Shown: one piece after another, positions 63,301-64,000 of the stretch
Layout of the letters: every line of letters begins with the position of its first letter
How positions within the stretch are numbered: position 1 is the stretch's first letter
NCBI GenBank assembly: GCA_028015205.1
Contig: CM051512.1
Coordinates: 25,327,139-25,391,138 of the forward strand
DNA length: 64,000 nt
Origin: Mytilisepta virgata
Taxonomy: Eukaryota; Mollusca; Bivalvia; Mytilida; Mytilidae
Direction of reading: 5' to 3'
Made by a program: the position numbers and the translations under genes
Notes under the pieces: generated by a model
Seen by the model: only the letters and a program-made list of their open reading frames with translations
Databases searched by the model: none
What the model was told of the DNA's origin: nothing

Positions 63301-64000
63301 TTAATTGTCGCCACCAATGGACAGAACTGCAGACAGAAAAACATAAAAGAGCAAGAAAGACATCAAACATCAAAACAACAGAGAGTCAGCATAGTCTGAT
63401 CTGGTAAAGACACTAAGTAATGATGGAGTTAAACCGGTTTTATAGATACACAAACCTTCCCCTTATCTATGCTGACACTCTGATGTCCGAGTGTGTGTTG
63501 TCTCATTTTCATTCAAATTTACCTTAATATTCAATGAACTTGGAAGATATGAACAGGAATTATTACTCTCTAAGACCGTTTGAACTCTCCTTGTGAACAA
63601 ACTATCATATTTATTTATTTCATTTATTTTTGGGGGGAGGGTCGTATTTTTGCGTCTTCAAAAGAAGTGTTAATTTTTTTTCTTGACATATTCTCACACA
63701 CGGTTTCGTTACTCTTTTATTCTATTATGATGGGGCTATGCACATTTTTATACATTTCAACTAAAACAAGGTCTATTCATTGTAAAATCTCTAATATACA
63801 CCTAGCTTTAAAAAATTATTTTTTAAACAAAACGTTACCTTTTAAGTGCCTTTATTTTTAATTCTTCTCGTTTTATATATTTATCCACTTCTTTTAAGAA
63901 TTTTACAGCTGTCTGTTTGGATTCCATGAAATGTGCTGTACACGTAAACAAATCTGCAAAGACTTTTCCAACATCAAGAATTACCAAAAGCATGATTATA
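21192..64000 (-). CDS. Prolyl 4-hydroxylase alpha-like gene, 12 exons placed, 5' end may lie beyond the window
   Basis: P4HA enzymes act in the endoplasmic reticulum and hydroxylate proline in collagen-type chains using Fe(II), 2-oxoglutarate, O2 and ascorbate. The exons read in order give an N-terminal region with HPIPPNPV...MNKALSS, a VRLQNTYNV...NGNISG segment, a peptide-binding TPR-like part (DCFHIGQ...LALQWFEEA), and the catalytic domain. The catalytic domain has VNYGIGGEYKNHHDW (HxD iron ligands), SDVEIGGSTVFP, HAGCPV (distal His) and GSKWIANKWIH (Lys for 2-oxoglutarate). Codon phases match at all junctions except between exons 8 and 9 here, where at least one more exon is needed. A second TPR helix pair usual in the family was not found, although exons 4 and 5 join in frame without it. 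A TRIM gene and a giant palindrome lie in intron 2. Confidence 0.8.
21825..22095. repeat. ~250-bp dispersed repeat, copy 1
   Basis: The stretch from 'atatttgcaaaaactaaggaat' to 'gtgcacatcttgtgcatcaaattc' is about 80% similar to 25447-25680. It lies in a P4HA intron and is non-coding. Confidence 0.75.
22479..22547 (-). CDS. P4HA-like, exon 11
   Basis: 69 nt, 23 codons, between ATAATTTCAG and AAG|GTATGA. LSDVEIGGSTVFPKLDLAV matches the conserved 'MSDVSAGGATVFPEVGASV' strand. Confidence 0.88.
23084..23613 (-). mobile_element. MITE family B, copy 3
   Basis: Reverse copy of the 530-bp element (TAGCCTTTCTACTT ... AAAAAGCCTA), flanked by the 7-bp direct repeat GTTATTT. In a P4HA intron. Confidence 0.88.
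23825..23878 (-). CDS. P4HA-like, exon 10
   Basis: 54 nt, 18 codons, between ATTTCCAG and TAT|GTATGT. VDETFWTGTNRMLTILLY corresponds to the 'GNRIATFLFY' strand of the family. Phase 0 at both ends. Confidence 0.8.
24723..24785 (-). CDS. P4HA-like, exon 9 (HxD iron site)
   Basis: 63 nt, 21 codons, between TGTTTAG and ATAT|GTAAGT. IVNYGIGGEYKNHHDWMETKY carries the His-His-Asp that fits the HxD iron-binding motif of 2-oxoglutarate dioxygenases (family 'VANYGVGGQYEPHFDF'). Confidence 0.88.
25447..25680. repeat. ~250-bp dispersed repeat, copy 2
   Basis: Relative of 21825-22095, sharing 'atttgcaaaaactaagga', 'tttgctcttcaacc' and 'tgtgcacatcttgtgcatcaaat'. Non-coding. Confidence 0.75.
25814..25922 (-). 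CDS. P4HA-like, exon 8
   Basis: About 109 nt from 'ttttactttcag' to TTACAG|GTATTA. Encodes YNYLEDYLNPLVMKLN..LERLTGLRMNRKQADHLQ, matching 'WL....PVV.RI...I..iTGL....aE.LQ'. It enters with one base, whereas the previous exon ends in phase 0, so an unplaced exon with length 2 modulo 3 should lie in 25.9-30.2 kb. Confidence 0.8.
26653..28303 (+). repeat. Degenerate interstitial telomeric array, (CCCTAA)n
   Basis: About 1.65 kb of CCCTAA with many variants (CCTAA, CCCTTA, CCATAA, CCCTAT, CCCTGA), all in one orientation. This is the animal TTAGGG telomere repeat on the minus strand, heavily mutated. It lies in the P4HA intron where an exon is missing from my model. The 136-residue ORF of Pro/Asn repeats at its start is only a frame through the repeat. 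Confidence 0.95.
28306..30194. other. P4HA intron, no exon found
   Basis: No gene or element was recognised, apart from three ~47-bp direct repeats at about 29955-30090 ('caatcaaaatgtctattaca', 'attaaccgttaacaac'). Confidence 0.5.
30231..30395 (-). CDS. P4HA-like, exon 7
   Basis: 165 nt from 'attttacag' to AATCGG|GTATGT. It encodes DIRYDGHCKY (the family's 'CRY' start of the catalytic part) and PLKLEFIHDSPKILVVYDII, matching the '...P.i..yhdiisd.E' strand. Phase 0 both ends. Confidence 0.82.
31306..31436 (-). CDS. P4HA-like, exon 6
   Basis: 131 nt from CTATTTAAAG to AGAATG|GTAGGT. It encodes SKEQNEQAQQLKAML...YYGVEFDRNL...SACARM, the linker before the catalytic domain. Phase 1 in, 0 out. 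Confidence 0.7.
31895..32135. mobile_element. MITE-like repeat family C, copy 1
   Basis: It contains 'ccaatatcagcc...ggctgatattgg' as an internal inverted repeat and 'gtatcaacccga' with 'ggttggtacgg'. A similar structure is at about 38560-38760. It lies in a P4HA intron. Confidence 0.55.
32218..32545. repeat. Two inverted-repeat hairpins
   Basis: ACCGAGTGAAGACGA is mirrored by TCGTCTTCACTCGGT (32220-32263). Then GGACTGGAAAATCTTCAACT with TTTTTAAAATTCA is mirrored by TGAATTTTAAAAA with GTTGAAGATTTCCCAGTC (32433-32537). Both look like small foldback elements close to P4HA exon 5. Confidence 0.75.
32599..32659 (-). CDS. P4HA-like, small exon 5
   Basis: 61 nt between 'ttttattatttctag' and ATATG|GTAAGC, encoding DRLEKLKAKLTIKSLGLKKY. 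The phases fit exon 4 (0) and exon 6 (1). Sequence similarity to the family is weak, so the call depends mainly on splice sites and phase. Confidence 0.6.
32800..32960 (+). pseudogene. LINE reverse transcriptase 3' scrap (zinc-binding tail)
   Basis: It translates as YYLEIERGRYRGIP, DRRYCKVC and VEDEKHFLIIC, the pattern of the C-terminal 'ie.GRy...p...R.C..C......e.E.HFl..C' region of LINE-encoded reverse transcriptases common in invertebrates. Only about 50 residues remain, and a GATATC satellite follows directly. Confidence 0.75.
32973..34048. repeat. AGATATCT palindromic satellite with higher-order duplication
   Basis: About 50 units of 20-22 bp, each with the self-complementary AGATATCT core joined by linkers such as CTATTAGTTTATA or TATAAGTTAATA. 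Blocks 33000-33480 and 33565-34040 are near copies, including 'ttaagtattaagatatcttta' and 'aatttgaaagtaaataagata', so a ~560-bp unit was duplicated. Confidence 0.92.
34107..34640 (-). mobile_element. MITE family B, copy 4
   Basis: Reverse copy, TAGCCTTTCTACAT ... AAAAAGCCTA, flanked by the 7-bp direct repeat CGACACG. It lies next to the AGATATCT satellite. Confidence 0.88.
34641..36222. other. P4HA intron with a foldback repeat
   Basis: No exon was found. Within about 35690-36100, AATTATGTTTTGGC is mirrored by GCCAAAACATAATT (35898-35932) and TCGGGC-TTC-GCCCGA forms a second hairpin, bounded by sequence of the 'atcggacgaagcc' type, so a MITE is likely. The two overlapping plus-strand ORFs near 35.3 kb have no recognisable homology. 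Confidence 0.5.
36223..36395 (-). CDS. P4HA-like, exon 4 (TPR-like)
   Basis: 173 nt from TTTTGAAG to AAGAAG|GTATGC. Begins AFDCFHIGQDM and continues LALQWFEEAQDKA, matching the first TPR helix of the peptide-substrate-binding domain ('DCYTLG...WMEEAL'). Phase 1 in, 0 out. Confidence 0.82.
37265..37860. repeat. Direct duplication of ~200 bp
   Basis: The block 'aacaatccaaagatactaatatta...gccaaatttcagctaag' (37265-37470) recurs at about 37655-37850 with few changes, about 386 bp apart. P4HA intron. Confidence 0.85.
38560..38765. mobile_element. MITE-like repeat family C, copy 2
   Basis: 'ccgtatcatcccga', 'accaatatcagcc' and 'atgatattggtcgagg' resemble the copy at 31895-32135. P4HA intron. Confidence 0.5.
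39302..39840 (+). repeat. ~140-bp direct repeats carrying ERE palindromes
   Basis: Three to four divergent units share 'gatgcaccctcacaccaagtaatatgattg', 'gacgtaaaacttaacctaa' and 'taggtcagagtgacctaattttgatggg'. They start with a poly-C run (39304-39317). P4HA intron 3. Confidence 0.85.
39420..39762. promoter_or_regulatory. Cluster of oestrogen-response-element palindromes
   Basis: AGGTCAnnnTGACCT occurs exactly at 39420-39434 (spacer GAG), 39556-39570 (GAG) and 39701-39715 (GAC). A copy with one changed base (AGGTCAGAGAGACCT) is at 39748-39762. This is the consensus site of steroid-type nuclear receptors. Whether it is used is not visible in sequence. Confidence 0.55.
40126..40278 (-). CDS. 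P4HA-like, exon 3
   Basis: 153 nt from 'tgttttatttcag' to TTGTCAG|GTTTGA. The residues EGVVISFVRLQNTYNVTARE and NGNISGIK are a clear match to the P4HA 'AARALLRLQDTYNL...GNLPG' region. Phase fits exon 2, 22.8 kb away, with the TRIM locus and palindrome in between. Confidence 0.85.
40560..41640 (+). mobile_element. Family A-like non-coding transposon, truncated
   Basis: Five or six ~125-bp units repeat 'aaggaccattgctgccaagttttgtt', 'ggccaagtggtttcagacaag' and 'cctatgttaaactatgttcggctc'. The right end 'gacgacgacggacgccaactgatggcaatga' matches the inner end of family A (GGACGCCAAGTGATGGCAATAG) but lacks the terminal AGCTCACCTGG. Confidence 0.7.
41641..44184. other. P4HA intron 3' of TRIM promoter side: divergent repeats, no gene
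   Basis: From about 42400 to 43110 there are loosely related ~150-bp units ('tttcaggaagtac', 'tttcatgaaaactcgac'). A 36-bp unit is doubled at 43958-44027 ('caattacaagtcaattgcta'). Poly-C/G runs occur at 41876-41920 and 43191. Nothing coding was recognised. Confidence 0.5.
44185..44454 (+). pseudogene. TRIM gene, 5' half: RING finger (interrupted)
   Basis: The ATG at 44185 opens a single-exon TRIM frame. The C3HC4 RING has Cys15, Cys18, Cys30, His32, Cys35, Cys38, Cys59 and Cys62, with CPICLEV and CPVCR. RING domains recruit E2 enzymes for ubiquitin transfer; bivalve TRIM families are large and often linked to immunity. After 90 native codons (...NFPITS) the palindromic element starts, adding ten residues and a TGA at 44484-44486. 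The resulting 100-residue product is RING only. The rest of the gene is at 59314-61041 in the same frame. Confidence 0.88.
44447..44454 (+). repeat. Left 8-bp target duplication TAACTTCA
   Basis: TAACTTCA directly precedes the left element end and is repeated exactly at 59306-59313 directly after the right end. The bases outside differ (A before the left copy, C before the right), so the duplication is 8 bp. Confidence 0.9.
44455..44490 (+). repeat. Left terminal inverted repeat
   Basis: 36 bp starting GTAGTATGTGGGGACAGTTC and ending GATTTGAGGT, mirrored exactly at 59270-59305. After it the right arm has an 11-bp extra segment (CGTGCTGAGGT in the left-arm sense) that the left arm lacks. Confidence 0.9.
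44497..44895 (+). promoter_or_regulatory. ETS/CRE/NRF1/E-box array, left arm
   Basis: About a dozen CCGGAAGT (ETS family) sites in ~400 bp. Several are fused to a CRE as CCGGAAGTGACGTCA. There are also GCGCATGCGC (NRF1-like, ~44588), GTCACGTG (E-box) twice, and TTTTCCCGCC (E2F-like, ~44614). A ~110-bp unit is repeated three times with small changes. This combination is typical of strong TATA-less animal promoters. Binding is inferred from consensus words only. Confidence 0.8.
44896..45715. repeat. Outer arm spacer with duplicated blocks, left
   Basis: The phrase 'gattgaattatctcccctt(tt)cccgc' with 'tcggtcgtctctggatctttcat' and 'ttatgtccccttacctc' occurs two or three times, and 'atggaggggt(a/g)tccttagcaac' twice. 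Some variant 31-bp minisatellite units are embedded near 45185-45270 and 45545-45600. The mirror is at 58034-58853. The short ORFs in three frames are unconvincing. Confidence 0.7.
45716..48535. repeat. 31-bp minisatellite, left arm (~78 regular units plus degenerate end)
   Basis: Unit of 31 bp: 'gctcatcgctgtttttctcttgttctttact' with variants. The regular array runs to about 48135, then looser units continue to about 48535 with 'cttactcgcgtgctcatttcg' blocks. The CT-rich strand has almost no stop codons in any frame, which produces overlapping ORFs of up to 499 codons of hydrophobic 31-residue repeats. The other strand gives K/E/S/Q-rich frames interrupted by TAA. Confidence 0.95.
48678..49193 (-). 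CDS. Protein with two PC4-like domains (left arm)
   Basis: Mirror copy of 54710-55225; 171 aa, intact, ending TLTDVDFVK where the right copy has TLTDFDFVK. It has the same TATA box and overlapping poly(A) signal. Confidence 0.7.
   Translation of the reverse strand: MSRKEKKTKDQTESDIVQDAMTASDIPLKVLLDGGTYAELTEWNGSKRVDLRFWESETVPTKTGVSLSLIQWKALCETTDVLDDLIGRVQDKELVDWRYHIGDNVFVTVKSPYPTIWIRKHFIPRGDWTYRPTKRGIGLDAFEWKELKKIIPLFEEKEPELKTLTDVDFVK
49315..49545 (-). CDS. Short ORF with Bcl-2 BH1-like motif (left arm)
   Basis: Mirror copy of 54358-54588, same protein. Both copies are intact, with no stop in either arm. Confidence 0.45.
   Translation of the reverse strand: MDPLRVYERIVFAMFEDGVVNQGRLVVLSVFTRTYCEQFPDWAPHIWTMYHRVDLSKRLELTNENARFSTNRNGRS
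49436..49951 (-). CDS. Unrecognised 171-codon ORF (left arm), doubtful
   Basis: Mirror of 53952-54467 with the substitutions noted there. Confidence 0.3.
   Translation of the reverse strand: MGAAIFDVHLTSSRQRTFVSVLEWKYLSCPVSAFLSINPNDLLILKVVFCRLNVWRTISGKVADVISFILNTIVGIFLCLGGLPVPQIQNPGIGIFWQHYIYMYICRQLQVCQCRVVSCHKCIKGSEDSQRSHSYDGPPTSIRENRFCHVRRRCGEPRKTGRIVGVYSYLL
50085..50270. repeat. ~75-bp duplicated unit, left arm
   Basis: 'actctgcatttgtccaggcttgtgactggctat' with 'aggctgcatta' occurs twice, each with a small internal palindrome (atcataagat; tatatatgtataaacatatata). The mirror is at about 53633-53818. Confidence 0.75.
50475..50885 (-). CDS. Acidic protein with half C2H2 finger (left arm)
   Basis: Mirror copy of 53018-53428, identical, with the same stop before it. 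Confidence 0.55.
   Translation of the reverse strand: MYTCGYQSKQNFNLVRHKKNAHGIEEDSTDYSDSASDTTTEADNDESEQSSDHGSNEDSEEQVVLNITFQVHQSEYSQTVNEVVEAGMEEDKARLAAYRDMFDSYRDEIRKHYLGLVSWHQDINKDPVHREIKKNG
50886..51344 (-). CDS. Cys4 zinc-binding basic protein (left arm)
   Basis: Mirror copy of 52559-53017 with identical protein. Confidence 0.6.
   Translation of the reverse strand: MASKTPLVDLVVPARYLIPVDLSNTKAKPQRKRKLLLTKVKRTKRLDNTSGGPNKVDPNKKCKKCQTNKSFADFYKNMNICKGCRRIDNEWKRLKRDLIRKVKSELQQCRNEYFAKRLCMNQQAAEEPVSNISTCRTTGTHSAIDYQEIKTS
51540..51782. repeat. 121-bp duplicated unit with YY1-like sites, left arm
   Basis: Two direct copies of 'ctcgttgatg(t/c)tacga...aaagatggctgc...taacgcggacctgaaag(a/g)gaacaccct...agtctttccg(g/c)acgggaacga'. 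AAAGATGGCTGC resembles the YY1 site AAGATGGCGGC; a third partial copy is at 49905-49950. The mirror is at 52121-52363. Confidence 0.75.
51791..51870 (+). repeat. Telomere-like CCCTAA repeats near the axis, left
   Basis: About 80 bp of CCCTAA and variants (CTAACTCTAA, CCATAA, CCTTAG). The TTAGGG strand points outward from the axis on one side and the mirror at 52033-52112 is opposite. The level of degeneracy resembles the array at 26.65-28.3 kb. Confidence 0.85.
51908..51995. repeat. Imperfect hairpin at the palindrome axis
   Basis: A perfect 11-bp stem (GCAAGCGTGAC 51933-51943 with GTCACGCTTGC 51960-51970) closes a 16-nt loop (AAACACGAGGCAAACA). Outside it, about 20 positions per side pair only partly (CCACGCCGGTGGTTCACTGG against the complement of CTTAGGTGATCCAACGACGTG), before near-perfect pairing of the arms resumes. 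Confidence 0.85.
52033..52112 (-). repeat. Telomere-like TTAGGG repeats near the axis, right
   Basis: Mirror of 51791-51870. Confidence 0.85.
52121..52363. repeat. 121-bp duplicated unit with YY1-like sites, right arm
   Basis: Mirror of 51540-51782. Confidence 0.75.
52559..53017 (+). CDS. Cys4 zinc-binding basic protein (right arm)
   Basis: 152 aa. A basic segment at residues 28-45 (KPQRKRKLLLTKVKRTKR) looks like a nuclear localisation signal. CKKCQTNKSFADFY followed by NICKGCRR gives C62-x2-C65 and C81-x2-C84, a zinc-ribbon-like knuckle also seen in many viral and phage proteins ('C..C......FY......C..C'). A Lys/Arg-rich helix follows. The ORF ends TAA, and the very next codon, in the same frame, is the ATG of the acidic ORF. 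Likely nucleic-acid binding; the family is not identified. Confidence 0.6.
   Translation: MASKTPLVDLVVPARYLIPVDLSNTKAKPQRKRKLLLTKVKRTKRLDNTSGGPNKVDPNKKCKKCQTNKSFADFYKNMNICKGCRRIDNEWKRLKRDLIRKVKSELQQCRNEYFAKRLCMNQQAAEEPVSNISTCRTTGTHSAIDYQEIKTS
53018..53428 (+). CDS. Acidic protein with half C2H2 finger (right arm)
   Basis: 136 aa. Residues 1-22 (MYTCGYQSKQNFNLVRHKKNAH) have C-x12-H-x4-H, the second half of a C2H2 zinc finger; the first Cys would fall at or before the start codon. Residues 24-63 are an acidic Ser/Asp/Glu tract, followed by a helical C-terminus. It is in frame with and directly after the TAA of the Cys4 ORF. Either the two were one protein, or readthrough or an upstream exon completes the finger. 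Confidence 0.55.
   Translation: MYTCGYQSKQNFNLVRHKKNAHGIEEDSTDYSDSASDTTTEADNDESEQSSDHGSNEDSEEQVVLNITFQVHQSEYSQTVNEVVEAGMEEDKARLAAYRDMFDSYRDEIRKHYLGLVSWHQDINKDPVHREIKKNG
53952..54467 (+). CDS. Unrecognised 171-codon ORF (right arm), doubtful
   Basis: It overlaps the BH1-like ORF in another frame. A hydrophobic stretch (ADVISFILNTIVGIFLC) lies about residues 61-77, and the C-terminal third is Cys/Arg-rich without a motif. It differs from the left copy at two positions (TL versus LL after NPND; one Pro/Leu change). Its 5' part includes a YY1-like AAGATGGCTGC unit and its middle could contain an exon upstream of the BH1-like frame. No function is proposed. Confidence 0.3.
   Translation: MGAAIFDVHLTSSRQRTFVSVLEWKYLSCPVSAFLSINPNDTLILKVVFCRLNVWRTISGKVADVISFILNTIVGIFLCPGGLPVPQIQNPGIGIFWQHYIYMYICRQLQVCQCRVVSCHKCIKGSEDSQRSHSYDGPPTSIRENRFCHVRRRCGEPRKTGRIVGVYSYLL
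54358..54588 (+). CDS. Short ORF with Bcl-2 BH1-like motif (right arm)
   Basis: 76 aa from the ATG at 54358; an open frame without ATG extends about 10 codons upstream. Residues 11-31 read VFAMFEDGVVNQGRLVVLSVF, which fits the BH1 pattern of Bcl-2 family proteins ('F.DG..N.GR.V.L..F'), with Gln in place of the usual Trp. A Trp-containing helix-like stretch follows, but no clear BH2. Bcl-2 proteins control mitochondrial apoptosis, and several DNA viruses carry their own. At 76 aa it is about half of a Bcl-2 fold, so an upstream exon or decay is likely. BH3 was not found with confidence. Confidence 0.45.
   Translation: MDPLRVYERIVFAMFEDGVVNQGRLVVLSVFTRTYCEQFPDWAPHIWTMYHRVDLSKRLELTNENARFSTNRNGRS
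54664..54680 (+). promoter_or_regulatory. TATA box of the PC4-like gene (right arm)
   Basis: ATATATATATAAATAGA, 30-46 nt before the ATG at 54710. With normal TATA spacing, transcription would start near TCAGTCAG (~54697), leaving a leader of only 10-15 nt. The mirror is at 49223-49239. Confidence 0.65.
54710..55225 (+). CDS. Protein with two PC4-like domains (right arm)
   Basis: 171 aa. Residues 34-86 (YAELTEWNGSKRVDLRFW ... TGVSLSLIQWKAL) and 99-155 (NVFVTVKSPYPTIWIRKHF ... RGIGLDAFEWKEL) each follow the pattern of the PC4/p15 ssDNA-binding fold: four strands, then 'GisL..eqW..L' and a helix. PC4 proteins bind single-stranded DNA and act in transcription and replication, usually as dimers; two domains in one chain would be a built-in dimer. 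The N-terminus is charged (KEKKTKDQTESD). A TATA box lies 32-41 nt before the ATG, and AATAAA overlaps the stop. The left copy differs by Val/Phe near the C-terminus. The fold call is from pattern, not a search. Confidence 0.7.
   Translation: MSRKEKKTKDQTESDIVQDAMTASDIPLKVLLDGGTYAELTEWNGSKRVDLRFWESETVPTKTGVSLSLIQWKALCETTDVLDDLIGRVQDKELVDWRYHIGDNVFVTVKSPYPTIWIRKHFIPRGDWTYRPTKRGIGLDAFEWKELKKIIPLFEEKEPELKTLTDFDFVK
55221..55226 (+). terminator. Poly(A) signal overlapping the stop codon (right arm)
   Basis: AATAAA, with TAA of the PC4-like ORF at 55223-55225 inside it. Compact gene ends of this type are usual in small DNA viruses and rare in host genes. The mirror is at 48677-48682. Confidence 0.6.
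55366..58033. repeat. 31-bp minisatellite, right arm (five units shorter)
   Basis: Mirror of the left array. It is shorter by 155 bp = 5 x 31; the difference lies opposite left positions of about 47.7-48.2 kb, as shown by the shift of mirror sums from 103903 to 103748. Confidence 0.95.
58034..58853. repeat. Outer arm spacer with duplicated blocks, right
   Basis: Mirror of 44896-45715. Confidence 0.7.
58854..59252 (-). promoter_or_regulatory. ETS/CRE/NRF1/E-box array, right arm
   Basis: Mirror copy of the left array. It lies within 60 bp of the TRIM 3' half and could drive a transcript into it, though the first in-frame ATG is inside the B-box region (about 59370). Confidence 0.8.
59270..59305 (-). 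repeat. Right terminal inverted repeat
   Basis: Reverse complement of 44455-44490. It reads into the TRIM 3' half without an ATG before codon NRM of the interrupted B-box. Confidence 0.9.
59306..59313 (+). repeat. Right 8-bp target duplication TAACTTCA
   Basis: Exact copy of 44447-44454. The next codon (TTA, 59314) continues the TRIM frame. Confidence 0.9.
59314..61041 (+). pseudogene. TRIM gene, 3' half: B-boxes, coiled coil, C-terminal domain (interrupted)
   Basis: 575 native codons in the frame of the RING half, giving 665 codons in all without the insertion. A B-box1-like CSLCNR...WCRECFEALCQKC..VHG and B-box2 CELHRNKILEAFCFDHQKLCC lie in the first ~100 residues. A long coiled-coil region (about 115-250) follows, then a C-terminal domain of repeated beta-strand-like segments (SCGVCVSDDVIICGSSNSG, GLAVDPKTNYVIYTSKD, GSILVGDENGS), probably an NHL-type propeller. 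There are no internal stops. Separated from its start, it could be expressed only from the element or an internal ATG, and would lack the RING. Confidence 0.87.
61042..63034. other. P4HA intron 2 downstream of TRIM: MITE and inverted repeats
   Basis: A MITE with TTAAGGTATCCGGACCATAA (61432) mirrored by TTATGGTCCGGATACCTTAA (61691-61710). A repeat 'gtcaggatagataaggggag...taaaaccggtttaac' at 61880-61930 recurs inverted at about 63425-63475. No exon was found. Confidence 0.6.
63035..63195 (-). CDS. P4HA-like, exon 2
   Basis: 161 nt from 'ctttattccag' to CTAAAAG|GTATGA. It carries HPIPPNPVSMYVYAKTMNKA, which corresponds to the 'HPVNAFKLMKRL' part of the P4HA N-terminal domain. Phase 2 in, phase 1 out. 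Confidence 0.82.
63200..63838. other. P4HA intron 1
   Basis: AT-rich intron with the second, inverted copy of the 'aaaccggtttta...ccccttatct' repeat. The plus-strand ORF near 63.6-63.9 kb overlaps a P4HA exon antisense and is not supported. Confidence 0.5.
63839..64000 (-). CDS. P4HA-like, first exon seen
   Basis: A possible ATG is at 63991-63993, but the frame stays open to the window edge. A hydrophobic start (MLLVILDVGKVFADLFTC) looks like the end of a signal peptide, followed by KFLKEVDKYIKREELKIKALK, typical of the P4HA N-terminal helix. The donor is AG|GTAACG, phase 2. Confidence 0.7.

Overview
The window looks like nuclear DNA of a lophotrochozoan animal, most likely a bivalve mollusc. 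It is AT-rich and has small exons in long introns, TTAGGG-type telomeric repeats, a tRNA-derived SINE, many miniature inverted-repeat elements and a RING/B-box TRIM gene. The species call is inference; no taxon-specific gene was read.

Layout. (1) 1-6 kb, + strand: the last two coding exons of epsilon-tubulin (TUBE1), with a tandem A-tract/G-tract repeat upstream. (2) 7.4-20.8 kb: a SINE, a 51-bp tandem array, two oppositely oriented copies of a 1.3-2 kb non-coding transposon family, a complete three-exon claudin-like four-TM gene on the - strand (11485-13177, 167 aa), and two broken paralogous exons beside it. (3) 21.2-64 kb, - strand: a large prolyl 4-hydroxylase alpha-like (P4HA) gene. I could place 12 exons by splice sites, codon phase and homology; the HxD, distal His and Lys of the active site are present. 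Its introns hold a degenerate interstitial telomeric array (26.65-28.3 kb), a GATATC satellite (33-34 kb), a LINE scrap, perfect oestrogen-response-element palindromes (39.4-39.8 kb) and several MITEs.

(4) Inside the 22.8 kb second P4HA intron lies an intronless TRIM gene on the opposite strand. It is split into a RING half (44185-44454) and a B-box/coiled-coil/C-terminal half (59314-61041) by a 14,851-bp nearly perfect palindrome (44455-59305). The palindrome is flanked by the 8-bp direct repeat TAACTTCA, and removing it with one repeat copy gives a continuous 665-codon TRIM frame.

Each ~7.4 kb arm, from outside inwards, has: a terminal inverted repeat; ~400 bp packed with ETS, CRE, NRF1 and E-box motifs; a 31-bp minisatellite of 70-80 units; a gene with two PC4-like domains; a short ORF with a Bcl-2 BH1-like motif; an acidic ORF and a Cys4 zinc-binding ORF separated by a single stop; a 121-bp duplicated unit with YY1-like sites; TTAGGG-like repeats; and at the axis an imperfect hairpin. 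No transposase, integrase or polymerase was seen. The structure resembles foldback transposons, or an integrated head-to-head dimer of a linear DNA with a hairpin end. This is the most unusual object in the window.
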